NCBI RefSeq assembly: GCF_018446385.1
Contig: NC_055989.1
Span: 132,025,004-132,089,003, forward strand
Origin: Zingiber officinale
Lineage: Eukaryota; Streptophyta; Magnoliopsida; Zingiberales; Zingiberaceae
Direction of reading: 5' to 3'
DNA: 64,000 nucleotides
In this document: positions 10,396 to 20,900 of the stretch, one piece after another
Numbering within the stretch: the stretch's first letter is position 1
Layout: every line of letters begins with the position of its first letter
The notes under the pieces: model-generated
Databases searched by the model: none
Seen by the model: the letters and a program-made list of their open reading frames with translations, nothing else
What the model was told of the DNA's origin: nothing
Position numbers and translations under genes: made by a program

Positions 10396-10650
10396 CATCT
10401 CCTGGGACTCGGAGTGGACAGCTGGCGATCCACGTCGTCCACCACGTCCCTATCGCACTCGGAGGCGCCCAACTCTGATGAACACGTAGACTGGTCGTTC
10501 ATTGAGCCGCCGCACGCCGGCGTTCATCTCCCGGATTTTGCGGCGTCCATGGAGGACTTCGCACTCGGTCTATGGTTCTCGGCGGCGGTGCCGCCGGCAG
10601 AGGAGCACCCAATGCTTTCCTTTGGAGCTTCTGAAGGATCACCGCTATAA
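10396..10650 (+). pseudogene. AP2/ERF transcription factor, 3' part beyond the MULE
   Basis: After the duplication the ERF frame continues with HLLGLGVDSWRSTS, then DEHVDWSFIEPP, DFAASMEDFALGLW and a stop at 10648-10650. Codon phase matches the left part: both read the duplicated bases as Ala-Arg-Asp. The DSWRSTS...DWSFIEPP part resembles DSSRSTS...DWSTFEPLP on the left side of the element. The original protein therefore carried a tandem repeat of about 40 residues, with the element inserted between the two units. The acidic DW motifs may belong to the activation region. Without the MULE and the upstream G-run shift this would be one intronless ERF gene. Confidence 0.75.
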
Positions 10651-11432
10651 AAACAGCACGAGGTGGAGCTCTTGACGTCATTTCTCATAATAAGGGAAAC
10701 AACATTCACTAATTCATTCAAAATATTTTTTAAAAATTATTATTCATTGGACATTATTTTTATTTGTTATTTTTTTGGTGAAATTTTTATTTGTTAATTT
10801 GTCTGCAAAACCGCCGACAAATTTTGGCCGTTTGCTGTCGAGTAAAAACATTTGTAATCAAATTTGATTTTATATATATTTATATTCATTTGCTCTCATA
10901 TTTGCTTATTATCTCTTCAATTTTGTGAAAGATAATTATGCTGGAAAAAATATGTTCGTGTGTTAGCAAATAGATATCCTAGACCACAAATTTGGGCGTC
11001 CAAAATTAGAGCAGTTAATTTAGATTGAGTTCATCAAATTGATATCTGTTAAATAATTTAAATGGATTGAATTAAATTTTTATCAATCCAAAACTGTTAC
11101 GGATTGATCTGCCTAGGCCCGTGATCCATGTGGATCGACCTATAATAGGCTTGGTTAACCTACGAATTGAAAAAGACATGTACTTTATTTTTTGATAGGG
11201 CAAATGTAGCATGAACATGAGTACATTTTATACCATGATCATATTTGATTATTATATTATTTGAGTAAATCATTAAATTAAATAAATATATTTAATAGAA
11301 ATTTAATTGTGGATCTAAACAAATTATTAAGGAGAAATTTTTCTATAAACAAAATTTTAACAACAAATCAAATACATTATACATGCACGAAGGAGAGATT
11401 TATTAATTTCATATCAATGTTCCCTTTGGCCG
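10651..11432. other. AT-rich intergenic stretch
   Basis: Presumed 3' UTR of the ERF gene followed by AT-rich DNA. No coding or repeat structure was recognised. Confidence 0.4.
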
Positions 11433-11714
11433 TCAGATGATGACGACAATGATTCCTCTCATCGAGGGGGCCTTGGCGCTGATGGTGAGACCTCGGCACG
11501 GACAACAAGACATTGCCTCCAACAGGCATGTTGGAAAGCAAGGCCAGCCAGCGGCGGACGTTGATGGAGCGCGTTGGCCGAGGCTTCTCCTCACCCTGTC
11601 ATCGGAGAAGATGGTAGAGGACTTGGAGAGGATGAGATAGATGAGAGCCTGAACTAGAGCGAACAACGTCACCTTCGTCAGCAAGTTGGGGTCGGAGAAG
11701 AAGTCGTCTATCAC
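11433..11714 (-). pseudogene. Small plant membrane-protein gene, frameshifted
   Basis: From ATG at 11714 (minus strand) it reads MIDDFFSDPNLLTKVTLFALVQALIYLILSKSS and then SDDRVRRSL. The hydrophobic stretch is one membrane segment. After RRSL the frame gives unlikely sequence, while the neighbouring frame reads RPTRSINVRRWLALLSNMPVGG. Short plant proteins with a hydrophobic N-terminal half followed by FRPARSVSIRR...LPPGGE are known to me as an uncharacterised family, and the two halves here fit it if about 7 nt were lost at the join. So the gene is probably inactive. I know no function for it. Confidence 0.55.
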
Positions 11715-12111
11715 TCAAATTAAGTGATTAAAATCGTAGAGACTAAATTAACGGAGAGATCTCCTACAGTAGGCATATTTTTAAAAAAAAATTTATAGGC
11801 CCGCGGGTTGACTCGTCTAACCCGCAATCGTCTTTGGATTGGGTTGGATTGGGAATTTCTCAATCCGCCAAGATGATGGGTTGACCCGCCCCGCTAAATG
11901 GCTGACCTACCATGAGCCGACTCGCCCTGCCATGAGTTGGCTTGTCTGACAACTCTGCCCAGGATGGACGACCCTTATAGCTTAGGGTCTTCGGACCTGG
12001 TCCGGATGCCCTAAGTATTTTGACTGTGAGGGTGGTCCATCTTGATTACCCAAATTGGTTGCCACACACCCATAACAATTATACTATGCACACTCTTAAC
12101 AATTATACTAT
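11715..12111. other. Intergenic stretch, no gene seen
   Basis: Contains repeated GGTTGA/GACCCGC-type phrases (about 11790-11960) and a 28-bp direct repeat (AACAATTATACTATGCACA at about 12073 and 12100) at its right end. Confidence 0.35.
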
Positions 12112-12279
12112 GCACATTCTTACCTGAGCGAGAGTGGAGCGACATCTAATGTGGATGATCTAACATAGCTATTTTTTTTAAATTTTCTTTTATCTATATG
12201 CAATGCTTTTCTCTCTCCTATATGCAAGCAACTCTTTTCTTTCTCTAGCATGCAAGATGGTACTAGTTTGTACAAACAA

Positions 12280-12760
12280 CACCAGTGTTGGTGGTGGTCT
12301 TTAAAGACTACCACCACATTGGTATTGGTATTTAAAGACCAACACCATCGTTGGTGGTGATTTCAACAGTAGTTGATGCTGGATTCAAACCAACACCATA
12401 TTAGTTAGTGCTGATCTTTAAAGACTAGCATTGATTTGAAGCTAACACCTGCTAGCAACAACATGGTGTTGGTCTTTAAAGACCAGCACCAACATGATGC
12501 CGGTCCAATGTGGTGCTGGTTTGAAACCAACACCACATCGGCTGGTGTTGGTCTTTAAAGACCAGTACCAATGCTGGTTTGAAATCAGTATCAACCAACA
12601 CCAACGTGGTGTTAGTATTTAAAGACCAACACCAATGCAGTTTGAATCAAGCACAAGCCAGTACTAACGTAGTGATGGTCTTTAAAGACCAACACTAATA
12701 TGGCGTTGGACTTTAAAAACCAACACTAATGTTGGTGTTAATTTGTACAAATCAATATCA
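12280..12760. repeat. Palindromic minisatellite centred on TCTTTAAAGA
   Basis: About eight units of a hairpin-like motif, GGTGTTGGTCTTTAAAGACC with variants, are spaced unevenly at 30-80 bp. Each unit is itself near-palindromic, and between them lie CAACACCA or GTTGGTGTTG blocks in both directions. The whole stretch can fold into many small hairpins. Confidence 0.75.
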
Positions 12761-12913
12761 TCTTTATTCTTTCATGCAGGAGAGAAAAAAAATTGCGTGT
12801 ATGCAGAAGAGAAAAAAAGTGTTTGCGTGCGGATGAGAGAGAAATAAAAAATGAGTTTTGACCGTATCAAATTATTCATATTGGATGTTTATCCACCGTC
12901 GCTCACGTAAGAG

Positions 12914-13531
12914 TAGAGCTGTAAATGAACCAAGCGTTCGTGAACAAGCTTGGTGTTCGGCTTGGTAAGAGCTTGTTTATGTTCGTTCAATATACATAAG
13001 ATTAATTAAACAAACAAGCTTGAACAACTCGTTAAGCTAAACAAACAAGCTTGAACACATATGTGTTCAACTCGTTAACGTTCATGAACAATGTTCGTGA
13101 ACAATGTTCACGAACCATATTTATTAATAAAACTCTTTCAATATACTAAATAAATAATAAAATAAAATAAATAAATTTAAATTATCAATCTTAATAACTA
13201 ATCAAACAATTAAAAATTTCAAACAATCAAACAAGCTTGAATTGAGAGCTTGATAATATCTAAACGAACCAAGCTCAAACCAAGCTCGAACCAAGCCCAA
13301 GCCAAGTTCAAGCCAAGCTTGAATTGAGAGCTTGATAACATCTAAATGAATCAAGCTCAAGCCAAGCTTCAAACAAGCTCAAGCTTATAAAAAATTAACC
13401 AAGCCAAGCTTGAACACTTATTTCAAAAGCTTAGTTCATTTTAAATTCGGCTCGGCTCGGCTCGGTTATCTTATCAAACAAGTTTGAATATCCCAAAGCT
13501 CGGCTCGGCTCGGCTCGTTTACAGCTCTATA
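12914..13531. mobile_element. Nested TIR element of the AGAGCTGTAAACGAGC type
   Basis: It starts TAGAGCTGTAAATGAACC and ends GGCTCGTTTACAGCTCTA, inverted to each other, and is flanked by TAAGAG on both sides (12908-12913, 13532-13537). It interrupts the right end of the surrounding element. The body is made of degenerate AAGCTTGAAC and CAAGCTCAAGCC repeats, and ends in GGCTC repeats. Elements with these ends are common in plant genomes and usually non-coding. Confidence 0.6.
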
Positions 13532-13903
13532 TAAGAGTGTGCAAATGTTGATGCTGATATGTAGAAATTAGTATATATAGGAGAGAAAAGAGAATTAAAA
13601 ATGAGCACAATTATATGGAAGAGATAGAAGAGAATTTATATGAAGATGAGAGAAAAATTAAAAAAATTTAAGTATGATGCGAATGAGAATGACATAGTAA
13701 AAAAAATATGTTGAATGTGTTATTTTTGTTTTTACTAAAATAAAAACATGTTTGTTTTAATTAAATAAAAAATGCACACTATAATCACCTACTACCACTA
13801 AATAAAGATATTTATTATACTACAAAAGATGAATACAATTAGTGTTATTAAAATATACGATCAAATGCTTTTGAATGGTCAAATTAATGTTTTTGTCTAT
13901 TTT

Positions 13904-13919
13904 GGGCCTTATCGGCCCA
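13904..13919 (+). promoter_or_regulatory. GGGCC/GGCCCA promoter motif pair upstream of the EDR2-like gene
   Basis: GGGCC and GGCCCA form an inverted pair about 40 bp before a pyrimidine- and GC-rich probable first exon (from about 13950). Such site II/TCP-type motifs are common in promoters of broadly expressed plant genes. Function is inferred only. Confidence 0.35.
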
Positions 13920-13949
13920 TTAACTTTCCACTAGGCTTATAGTCTATTA

Positions 13950-14250
13950 AAAGAGTGCAGAGTCAACTTCCACTCCGCGTGGAACGAATCGCGGTGGTTG
14001 TCTCTTCGTTGCGTGCGGACAGGAGATGCGACTGGGCGGCGCACGCAAAGTCCGTTCTTTGGCCTTTGCTCCCGTCAAAGCGTCTCCAACTACCAGTCTT
14101 GAATTCGCCTGCCGTTTCATCACGGAAATCTGCGCAATCGAGTCATTCGTCACCCTTCTTCTCTGCGATTTTCGCCTCCCGGCCCTCCTCCTGATTCGAC
14201 GAACGGAGCGATCAGAAAAAAGGCTAAAGTTTCTCTCCATTCGAGTAATC
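13950..14250 (+). promoter_or_regulatory. Probable non-coding first exon of the EDR2-like gene
   Basis: A GC-rich island in AT-rich DNA, with no convincing coding frame of its own. It lies about 750 bp before the EDR2-like start codon, with a pyrimidine-rich intron-like stretch and an acceptor near 14979 (TCTTTGTAG) in between. Its exact donor was not fixed. Confidence 0.35.
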
Positions 14251-15003
14251 GTCTTCTGTTAGACCCTTCCATAGTCTTGAATTTTCTTTTTTTTTAGTAT
14301 GATTTTGGTTGTGATCTGATGGAAGTTGCCTTTTTTTTCGTCGCGAGTTGCTGAACTTTTTAAGTTTTGTAATTATCGATTTTCGGGACTTAGGAAGGAA
14401 TTTTTAGAGATGCTATGCCGTGCGGAACTCTTGGTTATTCGATGCGATGTAGGGATGGCTTGAGGATTTAGGGACTCAGAAGTTGTGAACGATAAAACAG
14501 TATTCATCGATTTCTTGATCTTAGTTTCCTAGTCAATTTTATGATAAACTAAGCTTAATGCCAAGAACATATCCTTGTGTTCAAAACTCAAACCCTATCC
14601 ATATCCATCCAAAGTCAGTATGAGCAAATGAGAATTCTGTATGTGTATACTAATTTTACTATAGTTTGTATCATACATTAGCTTATTAGTCAAATTCCAG
14701 TGGAAATATGAGAAAGGGAAAAAAATCCAGGGAAAAAAGATGGCACTGTTATAAGCTTGTATACCTAAGATTTTATCTCACAACATTCCTTGAGGAGATT
14801 ATTCATTTCTTGCCTATGATCCTTCTTCCAGAAAATAATTGCTAATGTTTCACCACCATTTTTTTTCCTGATGGGTTAACATTATTACTTAGGCCCCTAA
14901 GATGAATCTACTTCCCTAACATGCATAGCTTACACAGATCCTGTTCCTGATGTTTGAGATCTTTACTATTCTTTGTAGGAGTCTAAAATTGCATTTCCTG
15001 CAC

Positions 15004-17205
15004 ATGGCTGGTTATGACGGTGAGAAGGATTATTCGTGGATAGAGAAAGTGAGATCTGGAGGTGCAGTTCCATATCTTGAACCAGAAAATTGTTCAAATG
15101 GTTGGGCGACTCCTACAAGTGATAATTTCATGGTTAGAGGTCCCAATTATCTCTCAGACAAGATAAAAATACGCGGTGGTGATTACTTACTAGAGCCTCT
15201 TGGATTTGATTGGATAAAAGGTCCTGCAAAAGTTAGTGAAATACTTAGAAATGCAAATCACCGTGTCAGGAGAGCTGTTGATGATGAAATTGAAAGAGGT
15301 AATAGACCTTTTGTTTGGGCCTTTAATCTACAACTTCCAACCAAGGATAATTATAGCGCAGTTATGTACTTTGTAGCCCTTGAACCTATCCAAGATGGAA
15401 CTCTTATGGATAAGTTTTTGAAAGGCGATGACAGCTTCCGTAATTCTAGGCTTAAACTGATAGCTAATATTGTTCAGGGTCCATGGATAGTGAGAACAGC
15501 TGTTGGCGAGCAGGCTATATGTATTCTAGGGAGAGCTCTTTCCTGCAAGTACACATCAGGGTTGAATTACATGGAGGTAGATGTGGATATTGGATCTTCA
15601 ATTATTGCAAATGCAATTGTGCATTTGGCATTTAGTTATGTAACAACTTTGACAGTGGACTTAGCATTTCTTATCGAGAGCCAGACTGAAGAGGAACTTC
15701 CGGAGCAAATTCTTGGGGCTGTAAGGTTCTCAAATCTAAACCCAGTTTCAGCTGGCATCTGTGATCTAACATCTGATGTGGATGCTGTAAGCCTCCCACC
15801 CTTGCTTCCCACAAGATTGTGGAGATCAATTGGATTTGGTTTTACTAGCCTGCCGTCACAGGGGAGCTTAGAACCTTATGCCAACGGAAATCTTCATGGA
15901 GAAGATGATGCAAAGAAGGATGAAAATTGGTATATATTATTAAACTTTATTTTACACTGCTTTTTTTTTTTTTTAAAAAAAAATCCTTTTCTCTTATCTA
16001 TTATGTTTCTTGTAAGCATGACACAGTTACATTACTCCTAATGATCACAATATTTGAATTTCAATCTTTTTTATGGAAGTTTTTCTATATTACAAGTGCC
16101 TTGTTCGATCTCATAAGAAAAAAGCATCCTTCTGTGGTTGCATAGACCTAAGATAATATGAAAAATCCTTAGTCTTAAACAAATAGCTTAAGATTCATGC
16201 TTATGCTTGTGGGATTCTTGTCTAGTTACTAGAATTAATCTACTACATGTTCAATTTTTCATTCATTCTCGAGACTGACATTACATTGTTATCATTGTTT
16301 CTCATCTCGACTTCAAAATGATAACACTGTAATGTCAGTTTCAAGGATGAATGAAAAATTGATCATGCAAGATTAAGTCTAGTGACTCGCCTGACCCACA
16401 CTTGTCTTGAATATTCCAAGTTCATCTGACTGATTTGACCAATCACTCAATCCAATTGATTGACTTGGATAGCTTGACCCATCTAACACAACTCATCTAG
16501 CTGGTCCTTTCAGCCAGTTTAGCTCAACTACCCCTTTCAACCTGTTTGGCTTGACTACCCCTTTCGGTCGATTTGGCTTGGCTACCCCATTCAATGACTA
16601 TCCCTTTTGACCTATTTGGTTAAAATATCCCTTCAGACTATTTGGCTTGATTACCCCTTTTGGCTTATTTGGCTCGGCTACTCCTTTGGCATGACTTTCT
16701 TGTTCGATTAACTGGCTCAACCAACCTAGTTAACCTATTCAGCTCGACTAACCCAATTAGCTTTTTTAACCCATTCGGACTAGCCTGCCAAATCAACTTA
16801 CTTGACCTGTTTTGTTCAACGAACTTGACTAGCTAGTTTGACCTAGTTAGCTCGCTTAATCCGAACCTCCCAACTTAGTTCATCTAGCCCACCGACTATC
16901 CTCCCAATTGGTAATGCCAGATAGCTTGACTCATGCAAATGAAGGAATAACTATATGAATAGGGATCACAATTTTATGAGGTAGTAGTTTAAATTAGTTT
17001 TTTCAATCAAACATGGAAATGTTTCTCATAAGAATTAGTAGAATAATTATTCATTTGAACAACCCAAGTTTCAGTCTCAGTGGAGCAGGACCTACAAATA
17101 GTTTCAACCACCAAATTTCAATGCATTGACAACATCAACATCCTCTTTGATCTCTGTTTGATGTGTACCTTAACATAACTAACTAGATGCATTTTTACTT
17201 GCAGA
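15004..17205 (+). CDS. EDR2-like C-terminal domain (DUF1336) protein
   Basis: ATG at 15004 opens MAGYDGEKDYSWIEKV and a frame of 308 codons. A DUF1336/EDR2_C domain covers nearly all of it: NFMVRGPNYLSDK, PLGFDW, PFVWAFNLQLP, FLKGDDSFRNSRLKLI, QGPWIVRTAVG, YMEVDVDIGSS, LAFLIESQTEEELPEQ. The domain occurs in EDR2, a lipid-binding negative regulator of salicylate-linked resistance, but here without its PH and START domains. Short DUF1336-only proteins exist in plants and their role is not well known. The frame upstream of 15004 (to 14950) is probably intron. The coding exon ends at donor 15929/15930 (AAT-TG|GTATAT). Spliced to the acceptor at 17204, the next base makes TGA, so the stop codon spans the junction. 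Reading through the intron would add 37 hydrophobic, unlikely residues. Confidence 0.78.
16222..16388. repeat. Fold-back (inverted repeat) in the EDR2-like intron
   Basis: Two arms of about 75 bp pair with few mismatches: CAATTTTTCATTCATTC..GACTGACATTAC against GTAATGTCAG..GGATGAATGAAAAATTG. The loop is short. It could be a small MITE or a hairpin RNA source. No flanking duplication was fixed. Confidence 0.65.
16430..16900. repeat. Degenerate short tandem repeats in the EDR2-like intron
   Basis: Units such as TTGGCTTGACTACCCCTTT and GGCTCGACTAACCC recur with much variation, 20-30 bp long. No coding frame runs through them. Confidence 0.55.
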
Positions 17206-17356
17206 AATCCCAAATGCATTATATAGTTCAAGACAACTTTGTGTTTGTTCTCGGGCTTCAAATATTACGACGGATGATAGACTAACCTCCATTGATGGCT
17301 ATCTATTGAACTACCTTGATGGTGCCCTGCTTCAATTTTTATCGAAGAAAGGGTGA

Positions 17357-17921
17357 AAGAAAAATATCTATGTTTACTTTTGCAGGCTCTCAACTTGCTG
17401 CATCAACACCGTTATCATTGGAAAGATTATAATCTTCAAGGAGAGAGAGAGAGGCCATTTATAAAGATTATTTGTGTATTTGTTCCAGACTTGTACATTG
17501 AAACATTTCTTTCAGTGATCCAGTTACTAAATTATGTCACTATGCTCACTGTCATTTCGGATGAATCCTGAATCACTCGCTTTCTATGATGTTGCAGTTG
17601 CTAATAAATACCATTGGTCTGTATGTCAACCCGGCACTAGGGTTTTAAAATCATGGTGGCAGCAGTATCATCACTTTGCTGAAGCCCAAGTTGACCTGAC
17701 ATGAAACAAATACTGGCTGCTAATATGCAAAGACAACAACAGTGATATATATCATCTGAAAAGTATCAACTGCAAGATCTCACCAATTCTCAAGATGAAT
17801 TTTCTTTTCTTTTCTAGGTTCTCTTTGAAGCCTAGAGTAGAACATGCATAGATACAAATGTCGCTGAAATTGAATAATAACTTTTTACAAGCATTTGTTC
17901 TCATAGGTTTATAGTTTTCTA
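17357..17921. other. Tail-to-tail gap between the EDR2-like and lipase genes
   Basis: Holds presumed 3' UTRs from both sides. A short open frame at 17207-17356 (LYSSRQLCVCSRASN...) just before it may be chance or an alternative last exon of the EDR2-like gene. No other gene was seen. Confidence 0.4.
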
Positions 17922-20900
17922 TCATCTGCTGCAATGCTCCTCAATGTCAGCAGACACATCTACATCTGTAGTTGTTTGCACAACTGATGATACTATCGGT
18001 CGCTTTGATACGACAAAGTTTCCTGCAAGATCTTCATAGCAATGTAACTTTTCATCCTTGTAGAACACAATTCCACAGGAGTCTGAACTGTCTGCCCGCA
18101 TGTCGACCCCCATGTACCCGAGGTGATCCGTGATGCTGTTCCCAGTTACAGACCTTCGATGGGAAAGATGAATGGAGCATGCATCAGCCAAGAAATCAAA
18201 TTGAACCAAGATGGCAATATCAAAATAGTAGTATTGCATACCTGCTGCAGGAAGGATCTTCGCCAGATTCATCACAAATCTTCTCAACCATAGAAACAAA
18301 AGTACTACTCACTCTGCTGTTATGGATCCATACCTGATAAAAATTCACAAAACATGAATTGAAATGTAGGTCAAAGTATGTTGTTAGTCATAACACATTT
18401 CTCGTATCAACATTGGAAAGGAAATGAAGAACTACTCATTTGAACTGCTTACCTCTCTTGGAAAGTGATGGTATGTCTTATGGGGAAAGTAAGAATAGAA
18501 TGGAGGTAAATGTGGCACAATATCATGCCCATTGGTAACGCGAATTGTGTGGTATACATGTTTGCTGAAATATGAAGCAAAAGCAGCATTGCCAACCCGA
18601 GGTTGTCCGAATGTCATAAGTTGAACATTGTGTATTCCAAAATTAATCTATGAGAAAGATACCTCTTCTTAGAACAAAACCATTTAAAAGACATCTGTAT
18701 ATATATAATGAAATAGAAATCAAACTACCAAAAAAATATTTTAACAGTGCCAGAAAATGTGAAAGAAAAACATTGCTTCAAGGTTTAAAATTTCATACAC
18801 TCGAAAGATTTTAAAATTCTTACACTCCTTCAAGGCTTAAAATTTCATAGTCTTACATCTAAAATTCAGTACACCTCTTCAATGTTTACAATTTCATACA
18901 CTCCTTCAAGGTTTAAAATTTTGTTCCAAGATGGAGTTTCAGTCTAACTGAAATTAAATAGTACTGGTGTAGAGTTAGTGTTCCAACACGTGTTGCCTGT
19001 GGCACCAATGAGGATGAAAAGACATGAGACTGGAATTGAGGAGGATAAAAAGAAGAAATACAAGAGGAAGAAGAGGTGGCTTACAATTTACCTCATTGAA
19101 ACAATGTATCATGCACCAAAATAAAGAGCCCAAAACAAAGGGCTAGAACCCTAGCACACAAAGCCCTCTCTACCAATCATCTTGCAAATAGAAGTCTAGT
19201 GGAGGCTTAAAAAACTAAGAGTGATGCTCGCCCTTCTTAATTATGCACTGTGTCTTCCATCACAACTCCAAGATGCTTACCCTTCTCCTCAATTCTGCGC
19301 TGTGTCTCCCATCACAACTCCAATGGTCATAAGTTGATTTGCATATCATCTTGTGGTAATATTTAAAACTTGAAATACTCAACTTGGGTTGTCTCAAAGC
19401 TACACATGGGATAGATATGTGATTTTCACCAGGCAAGCTAATTTGTAACGCAATTTGTGCTATGAAAAATGGCATAGAAGACATTTCATTGCAAATTAAC
19501 TTGCAGCAAGATTTATGACCAAAAATGTCTTTTTACACCTGACAGTACAAAATGGATGTCTTAAACTAGTTTACACCTGAAAATTTTATTATTTTTATAG
19601 TGCAAATCAGTTTGCAACTATTATGGAGAAAAAAAATAAATCTATGGTGCTTTTTGGTAAGGGTGTGTTTTGTTAAATACTAACTATGAAGGGTGGTTTT
19701 TGGTGAAATGCTGAATGTAATATTTAATAGGAGAGTGAACTAAATGCAACAGTAGTACAGTATAGAATAATAAATGCATAAAACCATACAAGAAATGTAG
19801 GAACTTACAGCCAGATCAAGCGCACAGAATGAAGCAATAGCCCCTCCCATTGAATGCCCAGTAGCGATGACAGGAATATCTCCATATAATTCCTTAGCCC
19901 TTTGAACTGCGCTAACAATGCCAGGACGAAGGGTTGTGTTATGGTAAGCAGCATAAAAACCATGGTGCACCTTTAGTTACACAAAAATTATACAATTAGA
20001 AATTATTAGAAGACATTTACAAGTAGAAACTTTACAAGTCTTCCTTATTCTTTGACACAAAATCTAAATTATCTTAGAATACCATAGCATCAGGCATGTC
20101 TGGATAATTAAGATCTAGCTGTTTCCACAGGAGGTCTTCAATCCAGTTGCGAATGCTAGCATAGTAATAAAATTCCGTCAAATTACAAGGGAATTCAGAA
20201 GTAAAATACACTTGATATGACAAACAGCTTGACTATGCAAGAAAAAAAATAAGAATCTCAGAAGGTAGAACTCGAGTCTCTTCAAGAAAGCCAAAAAAAA
20301 TAAAAAAATCATGACTAAGTTAATGGAAACATAGTAAGAAAAAAGGTCGGCTAACAAAAGACAAAAACAAAAAATCTGGAGCAGTGAACAACTCAAACTG
20401 CTCTCTCATTACAGTCAAATCACAGATTCAGTAATTACAGAAGATAATTTTGGTTCATAACCTGCTTCAGTCAATTAAGATGAATGTTCAAGCTAAACTA
20501 AATCCACATTACAGATAAGTAGAAAGAAAAATCCCAAAGTCAGAAATCTTCTAGGGATCTAGCATTTCAGCTTAAAGTGATAGTTAAGTAATAAACTTTT
20601 TGTGCATCATCCTAATAGCATCATTTTAATACGATGGCATACATAATTAACAAGTTTCTCAAGCAGGAAAAAGAAAGATATCCATTTTCTGGACCAAGTT
20701 CACCTATAACTGATTTGTAAGTAATTTAAAAAACAATAATTTCCTAAATACCTGAGCTTTTGAGTTCCTCTGAATGCAATTATAATAGCATTGAGACCGT
20801 GATCAATACCAACAAATGACTGTTCATAGTCATCAATATGGTAAGTTCATGCATGGAATGAAAGGGATGAAATTAGTTATCAATCAGAGTAATGTAGAAA

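Larger units (their letters stand above)
12112..13541. mobile_element. Non-autonomous terminal-inverted-repeat element, split by a nested one
   Basis: The left end (12112 on, GCACATTCTTACCTGAGCGA) is an imperfect inverted match, over about 55 bp, to the right end read from 13541 and 12913 backwards (GCACACTCTTACGTGAGCGA) once the nested insertion is removed. The body is filled with the TTTAAA minisatellite. There is no coding capacity. Superfamily cannot be told and no clear target duplication was found. Confidence 0.42.

Noticed and set aside
13260..13510. AAGCTTGAAC/GGCTCGGCTC repeats as a possible CRISPR-like array
   Set aside because: Repeats are degenerate, uneven in spacing and inside a TIR element. 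The organism is a plant.
18780..18930. Repeats in the lipase intron as a separate mobile element
   Set aside because: No inverted ends or target duplication were found. It is a simple degenerate tandem repeat.
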